From an uncultured Bacteroidota bacterium (GTDB taxonomy: Bacteria > Bacteroidota > Bacteroidia > Flavobacteriales > Flavobacteriaceae), in contig CACLPI010000007.1 of NCBI GenBank assembly GCA_902608795.1, forward strand, positions 1 to 56,338: a DNA stretch of 56,338 nucleotides, given 5' to 3'. Made by a program: the position numbers and the translations under genes. A model generated the notes under the pieces. The model was not told where the DNA came from. It did not search any database and worked only from the letters and a program-made list of their open reading frames with translations. This document shows, piece by piece, positions 28,654-36,523 of this stretch (positions are counted from its first letter, which is position 1; every line of letters begins with the position of its first letter).

Positions 28654-29625
28654 ATGAACAGAAGAAGTTTTATAAAAAGATCGGGGGTCGCTTCACTTGG
28701 AATTGGACTCAACATCAATAAAACTTTTTCTAATTCTGTAAAACAAACAAATAAACCAGTTGTAGTTGCAACATGGGATGTAAAAAATGCAACCAAAAAA
28801 GCATGGGAAATTTTATCCACTAATGGAAACTCCCTGGATGCGGTAGAACAAGGTTGCAGAATTGAAGAAGCAAATGAAGACGGCCAGTCAGTTGGAATCG
28901 GCGGACTTCCAGATCGTGAAGGAAATGTAACCCTTGATGCTTGTATTATGGATTACATGGGGAATTGCGGATCAGTTGTCTATTTAAAAGATATAAAGCA
29001 TGCAATTTCTGTTGCACGTTTGGTAATGGAGAAAACTCCACATGTAATGTTAGCAGGAGATGGGGCTAAAAAGTATGCTTTATCGATGGGTTTTAATGAG
29101 GAAAATCTTTTAACTGAAAAGTCCAAAAAAGATTGGATCAAGTGGAAAAAAGAAGAAGAATATAAGCCTATTATTAATATTGAAAATCATGATACAATTG
29201 GCATGTTGGCGATGGATGAAAAACAAAATATTAGTGGGGCGTGTACAACAAGTGGATTGGCTTATAAAATGCAGGGGCGAGTTGGTGATTCTCCAATTAT
29301 TGGCTCGGGTTTATTTATTGATAATGAAATCGGGGGGGCAGTAGCTACTGGTTTAGGTGAAGAAGTAATAAAAACAGTAGGTAGTTTTCTTGTTGTCGAA
29401 TTAATGAGGCAAGGATATTCTCCTGATGAAGCTTGTAAAATTGCAATTGAAAGAATTGTGAAAAAACCAAGAAGTAATTATAAAAATTTTCAAGTCGGAT
29501 ATGTTGCTATGAATAAAATGGGTCAAAGTGGATCATACTCAATTCAAAAAGGTTTTAGTATGACACGATTCGATAATAATGGAAATATAAATCTTGATTC
29601 CCAATACTACCATAAACAGGGATAA
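28654..29625 (+). CDS. N4-(beta-N-acetylglucosaminyl)-L-asparaginase (glycosylasparaginase)
   Basis: The enzyme hydrolyses the bond between GlcNAc and asparagine in the remains of N-glycoproteins. It is an Ntn hydrolase that self-cleaves to expose a threonine nucleophile; here the cleavage site is HD-T181 in NHDTIGML, and the substrate-binding Arg and Asp lie in GRVGDSPIIG (209-212). The 323-residue length is normal. The N-terminus has a twin-arginine-like signal (NRRSFIKR, then a short hydrophobic stretch), so export to the periplasm is likely. It follows the sugar transporter by three bases, and polA starts directly after its stop codon. Confidence 0.9.
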   Translation: MNRRSFIKRSGVASLGIGLNINKTFSNSVKQTNKPVVVATWDVKNATKKAWEILSTNGNSLDAVEQGCRIEEANEDGQSVGIGGLPDREGNVTLDACIMDYMGNCGSVVYLKDIKHAISVARLVMEKTPHVMLAGDGAKKYALSMGFNEENLLTEKSKKDWIKWKKEEEYKPIINIENHDTIGMLAMDEKQNISGACTTSGLAYKMQGRVGDSPIIGSGLFIDNEIGGAVATGLGEEVIKTVGSFLVVELMRQGYSPDEACKIAIERIVKKPRSNYKNFQVGYVAMNKMGQSGSYSIQKGFSMTRFDNNGNINLDSQYYHKQG

Positions 29626-32352
29626 ATGGATAAAAAAAAACGTTTATTTTTAATAGATGCATATGCTTTAATATTTCGTGGATATTATGCATTCATTAAA
29701 AACCCTAGGGTTAACTCAAAGGGTGTAGATACTTCAGCTATTTTAGGTTTTACTAATTCACTTTTTGATGTTATAAAAAGAGAGAAGCCTGATTATTTAG
29801 CCGTATGTTTTGATAAAGGTGGAAGTCAAGATAGAATCAAAATATTTGACCAATATAAAGCCAACAGAGATGAAACGCCTGAGGCCATCAAAATTGCAGT
29901 ACCAATTATTGAAAAGATCTTAAAATCACTCAATATTTCGATTTTGATAAAAGAGGGCTACGAGGCTGATGATATCATTGGTACTATTGCAAAAAAAGTA
30001 AAGTCTAAACAATTTGACACTTACATGGTTACCCCAGATAAAGATTTTGCACAACTAGTTGACGAATCAATTTTTATGTATAGACCTGTTTTTGGAGGTG
30101 GTTATGAAACATGGGGCATTAATGAAGTATTGGAAAAATTTGAGATTTCAAACACATCTCAGGTTATTGATTTTTTGGCAATGAAAGGTGATTCAGTAGA
30201 CAATATTCCTGGGCTTCCAGGTGTTGGGGATAAGACCGCCAAAAAATTTATTAAAGAATTTGGTTCTATTGAAGAGCTTTTAAGAAATACCTCTGTGTTG
30301 AAGGGCAAATTAAAAGAGAAAATTGAACAAAATAAAGATTTGGGAATTCTTTCAAAAAAATTAGCAACAATAATTACGGATGTCCCAATTGAATTTGAAA
30401 TAGAAGACTTAAAACTCAACGTCGATAAATTAGATGAAACGAAAAAAATATTTGAAGATTTAGAATTCAGAAGACTTTTTAATTCACTGGACACTATTTT
30501 TTCTAAAAATAACGTTGACATAAAAAATGAATCAGAAAATTTAACACAGGAGACAAAGGCTGAAGTTACTCCTGGTTTTGGTCAATTTAACTTATTTGAG
30601 GACAATGGTAACAGTCATAATATGGACAAATATGATATTATCTACCAAAATATTCAGTCCGACATGTCTGCAAAATTATTTCTACAGAAAATAGAAATGC
30701 GAAAAGAGATTAGTTATAATATTTCAATTGAAAAGTCAGAAAATTCTGATCTAATTTTAGAATCCATTTCTTTCTCTTGGGATAGTAATATTTCCTATGT
30801 GATCAAAAACGATTTTAAAAAATTTGAAGCTTTACTGAAGAAAATTTTTGAAAATCAGAATATTTCAAAAATATCTAATGACCTAAAGCAAGACATTAAA
30901 TTATTAGCTCAAAAAAATATAAGAATCTTAGGAGATATTTTTGATGTTAAGCTCGCTCATTATTTGATTAATCCTGATATTAGTCATGATTTTATAAGTA
31001 TTTCCAATAACTATCTGAATTTATCAATCATAAAGAAAATAAAAGAATTATTCAATTATGAAATTTCTTGTCTTGCCTACCGACTTAAACCACTCCTTAT
31101 GTCTGATTTGGTAAAATTTCATCAGCTAGAACTTTATAATAATATTGAAATCCCTCTGCTAAAAACTCTTGCTTTAATGGAAACAGAGGGAATTAACTTG
31201 GATGTAAAGTTTTTAAAGAATTTTTCAAAAAGAACAACAGAAGAATTAGGGAAGATAACAAAAAAAATATTTGAATTATCTGGTGAAGAATTTAATATTT
31301 CATCACCCAAACAATTAGGTGAAATTTTGTTTGAAAAAATGAAAATAAGTGACAAGCCAAAGAAGACCAAAACTGGCCAGTACTCAACATCTGAGGAAAC
31401 CTTAACAGAACTAGCATCAAAAAATGACATTGTAAAATTGGTTTTAGAGCATAGAAGTATTTCTAAATTACTTAATACTTACATTGATTCACTTCCTAAA
31501 CAGCTGGATAAATCAACGAATAGAATTCATACTGAATATGTCCAAACAGTTGCCTCAACCGGAAGACTAAGTAGTATAAATCCTAATCTTCAAAATATTC
31601 CAATTAGAACATCTAGAGGAAAAGAAATCAGAAAAGCATTCATAGCTAAGAACAAGGACTATTTTTTAATGGCTGCTGATTATTCACAAATAGAATTAAG
31701 GATCATAGCTTCATTGAGTGAAGAAGAGAATATGATAAATGCTTTTAAGAATAAAGAAGATATTCATTCATCAACAGCATCAGCTGTTTTTAATGTTCCC
31801 ATAAGTATGGTGACCAAAGAGCAAAGATCGAATGCTAAAGTTGTAAATTTTGGTATTATATATGGTGTATCTGCATTTGGGCTAAGTAATCAAACTAATC
31901 TGAACAGAAGGGAGTCTAAAGAATTAATTGAAAAGTATTTTGAAAAATACCCTAAGCTAAAGCATTACATGAATAATCAAATTTCATTTGCAAGAGATAA
32001 TGGGTATGTTGAAACAATTTTGGGAAGAAGGAGGTACTTAAAAGATATAAATTCACAAAATAGCATAGTTAGAGGTGCTGCAGAAAGAAATGCTATTAAT
32101 GCCCCAATTCAGGGTAGTGCTGCAGATATTATCAAAATAGCAATGATAAATATTCAAAATAAGTTAAGTAGCGGCAACTACAGAAGTAAAATGTTGTTAC
32201 AAGTACATGATGAATTAGTTTTTGACGTATTTAAACCAGAGCTAAATGAGATCATCAATTTGACCAGAAATGAAATGGAGCAAGCATATAAAATAAATGT
32301 ACCACTAACAGTTGACCTAAATTATGGTCTAAACTGGCTTGAAGCACACTAG
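29626..32352 (+). CDS. polA: DNA polymerase I (3'-5' exonuclease domain apparently inactive)
   Basis: PolA fills gaps and removes RNA primers. The 908 residues show an intact 5' nuclease domain (about 1-290: YKANRDETPE, EADDIIGT, TPDKDFAQL, GDSVDNIPG) and an intact polymerase domain (about 520-908: motif A DYSQIELR, motif B RSNAKVVNFGIIYG, motif C VHDE). The middle region (about 335-500) aligns with the proofreading domain but lacks the DxE of motif I (the matching stretch reads ISYNISIE) and the YxxxD of motif III; only an N/D pair resembling motif II (NDLKQD) remains. It abuts the glycosylasparaginase gene with no spacer. Confidence 0.96.
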   Translation: MDKKKRLFLIDAYALIFRGYYAFIKNPRVNSKGVDTSAILGFTNSLFDVIKREKPDYLAVCFDKGGSQDRIKIFDQYKANRDETPEAIKIAVPIIEKILKSLNISILIKEGYEADDIIGTIAKKVKSKQFDTYMVTPDKDFAQLVDESIFMYRPVFGGGYETWGINEVLEKFEISNTSQVIDFLAMKGDSVDNIPGLPGVGDKTAKKFIKEFGSIEELLRNTSVLKGKLKEKIEQNKDLGILSKKLATIITDVPIEFEIEDLKLNVDKLDETKKIFEDLEFRRLFNSLDTIFSKNNVDIKNESENLTQETKAEVTPGFGQFNLFEDNGNSHNMDKYDIIYQNIQSDMSAKLFLQKIEMRKEISYNISIEKSENSDLILESISFSWDSNISYVIKNDFKKFEALLKKIFENQNISKISNDLKQDIKLLAQKNIRILGDIFDVKLAHYLINPDISHDFISISNNYLNLSIIKKIKELFNYEISCLAYRLKPLLMSDLVKFHQLELYNNIEIPLLKTLALMETEGINLDVKFLKNFSKRTTEELGKITKKIFELSGEEFNISSPKQLGEILFEKMKISDKPKKTKTGQYSTSEETLTELASKNDIVKLVLEHRSISKLLNTYIDSLPKQLDKSTNRIHTEYVQTVASTGRLSSINPNLQNIPIRTSRGKEIRKAFIAKNKDYFLMAADYSQIELRIIASLSEEENMINAFKNKEDIHSSTASAVFNVPISMVTKEQRSNAKVVNFGIIYGVSAFGLSNQTNLNRRESKELIEKYFEKYPKLKHYMNNQISFARDNGYVETILGRRRYLKDINSQNSIVRGAAERNAINAPIQGSAADIIKIAMINIQNKLSSGNYRSKMLLQVHDELVFDVFKPELNEIINLTRNEMEQAYKINVPLTVDLNYGLNWLEAH

Positions 32353-32394
32353 TTTTAAAGAGGCTTACTTCAAGAAAAAAAAATTCTTTAACTA

Positions 32395-32425
32395 TTTGCT
32401 AATAAAATATATAATTGTAGATTTG
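32395..32425 (+). promoter_or_regulatory. Full Bacteroidota consensus promoter for rplM-rpsI
   Basis: TTTG at 32395-32398 and TAGATTTG at 32418-32425 are separated by exactly 19 bases, the published TTTG-N19-TAnnTTTG arrangement. The expected transcription start is near 32431, about 30 bases before the rplM start codon. It is the best promoter match in the window. Confidence 0.75.
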
Positions 32426-32445
32426 CAACCTCTTAAAAGAGATTG
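32426..32445 (+). promoter_or_regulatory. Hairpin at the 5' end of the rplM leader, candidate ribosomal-protein leader
   Basis: CAACCTCT and AGAGATTG pair with one C-A mismatch around a TAAA loop, forming a small hairpin between the promoter and the rplM start. Depending on the exact start site, the outer pairs may not be transcribed. L13 autoregulatory leaders have been proposed for Bacteroidia; I cannot test this one against such a model here. Confidence 0.35.
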
Positions 32446-32459
32446 AAAAAAATAGAATT

Positions 32460-32915
32460 TTGGATACATCAAGTTTTAAAACAATTTCAGCAAATAAAAA
32501 AACGGTTAAAAAAAACTGGGTATTAGTTGATGCTAATGGTCAGACTTTGGGTAGATTAGCATCAAAAGTTGCTATATTGTTAAGGGGTAAACACAAACCT
32601 AACTTTACTCCTCACGTTGATTGTGGTGATAATGTTATTGTGATAAACTCAAAAAAAATCAATCTCTCGGGAAATAAATGGGAACAGAAAAAATATATCA
32701 GATATACAGGATATCCTGGAGGTCAAAAATCTTTAAGTGCACTACTGCAGTTTAAAAAAGATCCTAATTCGATTATTGAAAAATCTATTAAAGGTATGCT
32801 ACCAAAAAATAAGTTAGGTGCAAATCTTTTCAGAAATCTTCATGTTTTTTCTGACGATATTCACAAATTTGAGGCTCAAAAGCCTTCCACAATAGACTTA
32901 AATAAAGTTAACTAA
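32460..32915 (+). CDS. rplM: Large ribosomal subunit protein uL13
   Basis: The 151-residue protein matches L13 throughout: GQTLGRLASKVA, HVDCGDNVIVINS and the C-terminal KGMLPKNKLG. The reading frame opens with TTG at 32460 followed directly by the usual flavobacterial N-terminus DTSSFKTISANK, and no in-frame ATG exists before the conserved part, so a TTG start is the only reasonable choice. The stop codon overlaps the rpsI ATG by one base (TAATG), implying coupled translation of L13 and S9, as in most bacteria. Confidence 0.97.
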   Translation: MDTSSFKTISANKKTVKKNWVLVDANGQTLGRLASKVAILLRGKHKPNFTPHVDCGDNVIVINSKKINLSGNKWEQKKYIRYTGYPGGQKSLSALLQFKKDPNSIIEKSIKGMLPKNKLGANLFRNLHVFSDDIHKFEAQKPSTIDLNKVN

Positions 32916-33301
32916 TGGAAACTGTACATAAAATTGGAAGAAGAAAGACATCCGTAGCAAGAATTTATTTGAAGAAAGGCAAAGGTAACTATACTATTAA
33001 TACAAAGGACTGGAAAGAGTATTTTCCAACCACAGCTCACCAATTCAAAATAAATCAACCTTTTGAGGTTTGTGATAATGTAAATAATTTCGATATTTAT
33101 GTAAATGTGTATGGTGGTGGTATGACAGGTCAAGCCGAAGCTATTCGTCTGGCTATCTCAAGAGCTCTTTGTGAAGTGGATGAAAAAAACCGTGAAATAT
33201 TGAAGCCTCTTGGTCTACTAACCAGAGATCCAAGAATGGTGGAAAGAAAGAAATTTGGTCAGAAAAAAGCAAGAAAAAAATTCCAATTCTCTAAGAGATA
33301 A
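32915..33301 (+). CDS. rpsI: Small ribosomal subunit protein uS9
   Basis: S9 reaches the decoding centre with its C-terminal tail. The 128 residues have the expected GRRKTSVARIYLKKGKG start, GGGMTGQAEAIRLAISRAL centre and the basic end KKARKKFQFSKR, with the final Lys-Arg that contacts P-site tRNA. It overlaps rplM by one base and is followed by a structured 95-base gap before rpsB. Confidence 0.98.
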   Translation: METVHKIGRRKTSVARIYLKKGKGNYTINTKDWKEYFPTTAHQFKINQPFEVCDNVNNFDIYVNVYGGGMTGQAEAIRLAISRALCEVDEKNREILKPLGLLTRDPRMVERKKFGQKKARKKFQFSKR

Positions 33302-33309
33302 TAAAACAA

Positions 33310-33391
33310 TTAGTTTAGCATCTAAATGCTTGAGGCTTTAAATAGAAATTTAAATCACTTGAGTATTGCTAATAAAAAGAAAGTAAACTAA
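33310..33391 (+). promoter_or_regulatory. Structured leader before rpsB-tsf, candidate S2 autoregulatory RNA
   Basis: In the 95-base gap, TTAGTTTA (33310-33317) pairs perfectly with TAAACTAA (33384-33391), enclosing a GCAT-CTAA-ATGC hairpin (33318-33329) and a TTTAAAT-AGAA-ATTTAAA hairpin (33337-33354). A competing stem TTAGCA (33315-33320) with TGCTAA (33367-33372) would break the outer helix and the first hairpin. The outer stem ends five bases before the rpsB ATG, so it could mask the start. No promoter element of the TAnnTTTG type is visible here, suggesting read-through from rplM-rpsI. S2 is known to repress rpsB-tsf in E. coli; the parallel is inference. Confidence 0.45.
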
Positions 33392-33396
33392 AATAA

Positions 33397-34293
33397 ATGA
33401 GAAAATTACAAATTTCAGAGTTAATCAAAGCTGGTGTACACTTTGGGCACTTGACTAGAAAATGGAACCCCAACATGTCTCCTTTTATTTATATGGAGAA
33501 AAACGGAATTCATATCATAAATTTATATAAAACGGTTGCAAAATTAGAAGATGCTTCAAACGCATTAAAAAAAATAGCAGCCTCCGGAAGAAAAATATTA
33601 TTTGTTGCTACAAAAAAACAAGCTAAAGATATTGTCTCAGAATCATCGAAAAAAGTAAATATGCCCTACATAACTGAAAGATGGCCAGGTGGAATGTTAA
33701 CAAACTTTGTAACAATTAGAAAAGCAGTGAAAAAAATGTCTTCAATCGATAGAATGAAACAAGACGGTACCTTCAATTCTTTATCAAAAAAAGAAAAACT
33801 TCAAATTTCAAGGCTTAGAGAGAAACTTGAAAAAAATCTAGGATCCATTTCAAATATGACAAGACTTCCAGGTGCAATTTTTGTTGTTGATGTTCTTAGA
33901 GAAAAAATTGCAGTTAAGGAAGCCAAAAAGCTTAACATACCAATTTTTGCTATGGTTGATACAAATTGTGACCCAACAGATATTGACTTCGTTATTCCCT
34001 CAAATGACGATGCTTCAAAGTCCATATCAAAAATTTTAGAATTTGTAGGATTAGCAATTCAAGATGGACTAGAAGAAAGAAACGCCGTTAAAGAACAAGA
34101 AGAGGCACCTGCTGAAGAGGCACCTGCTGAAGAGGCACCTGCTAAAGAAGCACCTGCTAAAGAAGCACCTGCTAAAGAAGCACCTGCTGAAGAAGCACCT
34201 GCTAAAGAAACAGCTGCTGAAGAAGCACCTGCTGAAGAAGCACCCGTCAAAAAGAAAAAAACCAAGACAAAAACCAAAAAAGATAAAAAATAA
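33397..34293 (+). CDS. rpsB: Small ribosomal subunit protein uS2 with Ala/Glu/Lys/Pro repeat tail
   Basis: Residues 1 to about 227 are a standard S2 ([60 protein letters not shown]). After this a low-complexity tail of about 65 residues is built from five-residue units of the type AEEAP or AKEAP and ends in a Lys/Thr-rich stretch. At 298 residues the protein is 50-70 residues longer than most S2 proteins. The tail is encoded by a 15-base tandem repeat annotated separately. tsf follows after five bases. Confidence 0.97.
   Translation: MRKLQISELIKAGVHFGHLTRKWNPNMSPFIYMEKNGIHIINLYKTVAKLEDASNALKKIAASGRKILFVATKKQAKDIVSESSKKVNMPYITERWPGGMLTNFVTIRKAVKKMSSIDRMKQDGTFNSLSKKEKLQISRLREKLEKNLGSISNMTRLPGAIFVVDVLREKIAVKEAKKLNIPIFAMVDTNCDPTDIDFVIPSNDDASKSISKILEFVGLAIQDGLEERNAVKEQEEAPAEEAPAEEAPAKEAPAKEAPAKEAPAEEAPAKETAAEEAPAEEAPVKKKKTKTKTKKDKK
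34099..34248 (+). repeat. 15-bp tandem repeat (about 10 copies) inside rpsB
   Basis: The unit is close to GAAGAAGCACCTGCT, varying at few positions (GAA or AAA as first codon, GAG or GAA as second); copy 8 and copy 10 are degenerate. Because the unit is a multiple of three, copy-number change would alter S2 tail length without a frameshift. Confidence 0.95.
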
Positions 34294-34298
34294 ATAAC

Positions 34299-35123
34299 AT
34301 GGTTAAAGTTACTGCTGCTGACGTAAATAAATTAAGAAAAACAACTGGTGCTGGTATGATGGACTGTAAAAAGGCATTAGTTGAAGCGGAAGGTAATTTT
34401 GATTCTGCAATTGAAATTCTGAGGAAAAAAGGTCAAAAAGTTGCAGCGAAAAGGGCTGACAGAAAATCATCAGAAGGAGTCGCAATTGCAATTACAAATG
34501 ATGATAATACTTCTGGAGTTGGTATTGTATTAGCCTGTGAAACCGATTTTGTGGGTAAAAATGCTGATTTTATCGATTTAGCACATAAAATTGCCTCTAA
34601 CGGTTTAAGATATAATTCCAAAGATGAGTTGTTAAAATCAAAACTTGGTGATATAACAGTTGAGGAAAAACTTATTGAGCAGACGGGGATTATCGGAGAA
34701 AAAATCCAAATAAATGACTTTACTAAAATAGACGCTGCTTTTGTTGGAACCTATATACATGCTGGAAATAAAATATCTTCTCTTGTTGGGTTTTCTAAAA
34801 AATGTGAAAATATCGACGTAGCTGCTAAAGATATTTCAATGCAAATCGCAGCTATGAACCCTATTGCATTAGATGAAGATAGTGTTGACTCTAAGGTAAT
34901 TGAAAAAGAAATTGAAATTGCTAAAGACCAACTCAGATCAGAGGGTAAACCTGAAGATATGTTGGACAAAATTGCGCAAGGTAAACTAAAGAGATTCTTC
35001 AAGGATAACACTTTAATTAATCAAGCTTTTATCAAAGACAGTAAACAAAGTGTCTCACAATATTTATCATCATTTAGTAGTGAAACTAAAATTACTTCAT
35101 ACAGTAGAGTTTCTGTCGGCTAA
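34299..35123 (+). CDS. tsf: Translation elongation factor Ts
   Basis: EF-Ts is the guanine nucleotide exchange factor for EF-Tu. The 274 residues begin with the UBA-like domain (VNKLRKTTGAGMMDCKKAL), followed by the conserved EGVAIAI and CETDFVGKNADF of the first core subdomain and a second subdomain ending in SQYLSSFS. Five bases separate it from rpsB, giving the universal rpsB-tsf pair. No terminator hairpin is seen in the 64 bases after it. Confidence 0.98.
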   Translation: MVKVTAADVNKLRKTTGAGMMDCKKALVEAEGNFDSAIEILRKKGQKVAAKRADRKSSEGVAIAITNDDNTSGVGIVLACETDFVGKNADFIDLAHKIASNGLRYNSKDELLKSKLGDITVEEKLIEQTGIIGEKIQINDFTKIDAAFVGTYIHAGNKISSLVGFSKKCENIDVAAKDISMQIAAMNPIALDEDSVDSKVIEKEIEIAKDQLRSEGKPEDMLDKIAQGKLKRFFKDNTLINQAFIKDSKQSVSQYLSSFSSETKITSYSRVSVG

Positions 35124-35159
35124 ATATATTTCTTATTTTTTTTCATACTAAATCTGTAT

Positions 35160-35167
35160 TATATTTG
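35160..35167 (+). promoter_or_regulatory. Predicted promoter -7 element for pyrH-frr
   Basis: TATATTTG matches TAnnTTTG and ends 20 bases before the pyrH ATG. The sequence where the -33 box would lie is T-rich (TTTC) but not an exact TTTG. Confidence 0.5.
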
Positions 35168-35187
35168 TTTGAAATACATCATTTCAA

Positions 35188-35892
35188 ATGAAATACAATA
35201 GAATTCTACTGAAACTTTCTGGTGAGGCTTTAGTTGGAGATAAGGCAAGCGGAATAGACCCGGAAATCTTAATTAAATATTCCAATGAAATTAAAAAGAT
35301 TTATGAAAAAGGGGTTGAAATTGCTATTGTAATTGGAGGCGGAAATATTTATCGAGGATTTAATAACGAATATAAAATTGATAGGGTTCAAGGTGACTAT
35401 ATGGGAATGTTAGCTACTTTAATCAATGGCTTAGCTCTTCAAAATACTTTAGAAAACATAGGTATACCAACTAGATTACAGAGTGCAATTAATGTCAACA
35501 AAGTTGCCGAGCCATATATAAAAAGGAAAGCATTAAGACATTTAGATAAAAAAAGAATTGTGATTTTTAGTGCTGGTACGGGAAACCCATACTTCACAAC
35601 AGATTCTGCTGCTGTTCTCAGAGCTATTGAAATTGAAGCTGACGTTATTTTAAAAGGTACTAGAGTAGATGGTATTTATAATAAGGATCCTAACAAGAAT
35701 TCTGAGGCATTTAAATTTGAAAAAATTACCTTTAAAGAAGCAATTAGTCAGGGTCTGAAAATTATGGATACTACAGCATTTACATTAAGTCATGAAAATA
35801 AACTTCCAATTATTGTATTTGATATGAATCAAGATGATAATTTATTGAAAGTTCTAAATGGTGAAAATGTAGGAACACTGGTCAATTTATAA
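35188..35892 (+). CDS. pyrH: UMP kinase
   Basis: PyrH phosphorylates UMP to UDP in pyrimidine nucleotide synthesis and is a hexameric amino-acid-kinase-fold enzyme. The 234 residues contain LLKLSGEAL at the N-terminus, GGGNIYRG near 50, GTGNPYFTTDSAA near 132 and the acceptor-loop region KGTRVDGIYNKDP near 157. frr follows after nine bases, the standard pyrH-frr pair. Confidence 0.98.
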   Translation: MKYNRILLKLSGEALVGDKASGIDPEILIKYSNEIKKIYEKGVEIAIVIGGGNIYRGFNNEYKIDRVQGDYMGMLATLINGLALQNTLENIGIPTRLQSAINVNKVAEPYIKRKALRHLDKKRIVIFSAGTGNPYFTTDSAAVLRAIEIEADVILKGTRVDGIYNKDPNKNSEAFKFEKITFKEAISQGLKIMDTTAFTLSHENKLPIIVFDMNQDDNLLKVLNGENVGTLVNL

Positions 35893-35901
35893 AATTTAAC
35901 T

Positions 35902-36459
35902 ATGAATGAAGATTTAGAAATTATATTTGATTTAGCAAAGGACTCAATGTCTAATGCTATTTCTCATCTTGAAAAAAAACTTTTAAATATTAGAGCTGGA
36001 AAAGCAAATCCTAATATGCTTTCGAATGTATTTGTAGATTATTATGGAACAAGTACTCCAATTTCGCAGGTGGCTAATGTAAATACTCCTGACGGTCGAA
36101 CACTAATAATTCAACCATGGGACAAAACCATGCTGCCAGAAATTGAAAAAGGAATTGAAGTTGCAAATCTTGGTTTTAATCCCATGAATAATGGTGAAAA
36201 TATAATTATTAATATTCCCACTCTTACCGAAGAAAGGAGAAGAGAGCTAGTAAAGCAAGCAAAAAGTGAAATTGAAGAAGCTAAAATTGCTATCAGAAAT
36301 GCTAGAAAAGATGCTAATAATGAAATTAAAAAATCATCTGATTTTTCAGATGATCTCAAAAAGAACTCGGAACTTGATATACAAGAAATTACAGATAATA
36401 ATATAAAAAAAGCAGATCAAATCTTTGAGAAAAAACAGCAAGAAATAATGACCTTATAA
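35902..36459 (+). CDS. frr: Ribosome recycling factor
   Basis: RRF splits post-termination ribosomes together with EF-G. The 185-residue protein shows the family signature LLNIRAGKANPNML, QPWDKTMLPEIEKGI and TEERRRELVKQAKSE, and a long three-helix bundle. It is the second gene of the pyrH-frr operon. The 64 bases that follow hold a separate promoter-like element for the next gene and no clear terminator. Confidence 0.98.
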   Translation: MNEDLEIIFDLAKDSMSNAISHLEKKLLNIRAGKANPNMLSNVFVDYYGTSTPISQVANVNTPDGRTLIIQPWDKTMLPEIEKGIEVANLGFNPMNNGENIIINIPTLTEERRRELVKQAKSEIEEAKIAIRNARKDANNEIKKSSDFSDDLKKNSELDIQEITDNNIKKADQIFEKKQQEIMTL

Positions 36460-36496
36460 ATTTTCGTTTTTTCATTTTTTGACAGTTTGTAATTAG

Positions 36497-36504
36497 TATC
36501 TTTA
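36497..36504 (+). promoter_or_regulatory. Predicted promoter -7-like element for the RND-type exporter gene
   Basis: TATCTTTA followed by CACC resembles the common flavobacterial form of TAnnTTTG with the last G replaced by A. It ends 19 bases before the ATG. A TTTTG box lies about 16 bases upstream, slightly closer than the usual 19. Confidence 0.4.
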
Positions 36505-36523
36505 CACCCAGCAATTATAATAA

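Noticed and set aside
34099-34248. Tandem repeat considered as a CRISPR array.
   Set aside because: Units are 15 bases, contiguous without spacers, and lie in frame inside rpsB.
34059-34277. A minus-strand open frame rich in Ala/Gly/Ser repeats.
   Set aside because: It is the reverse complement of the rpsB tandem repeat; the repeat alone keeps the frame open.
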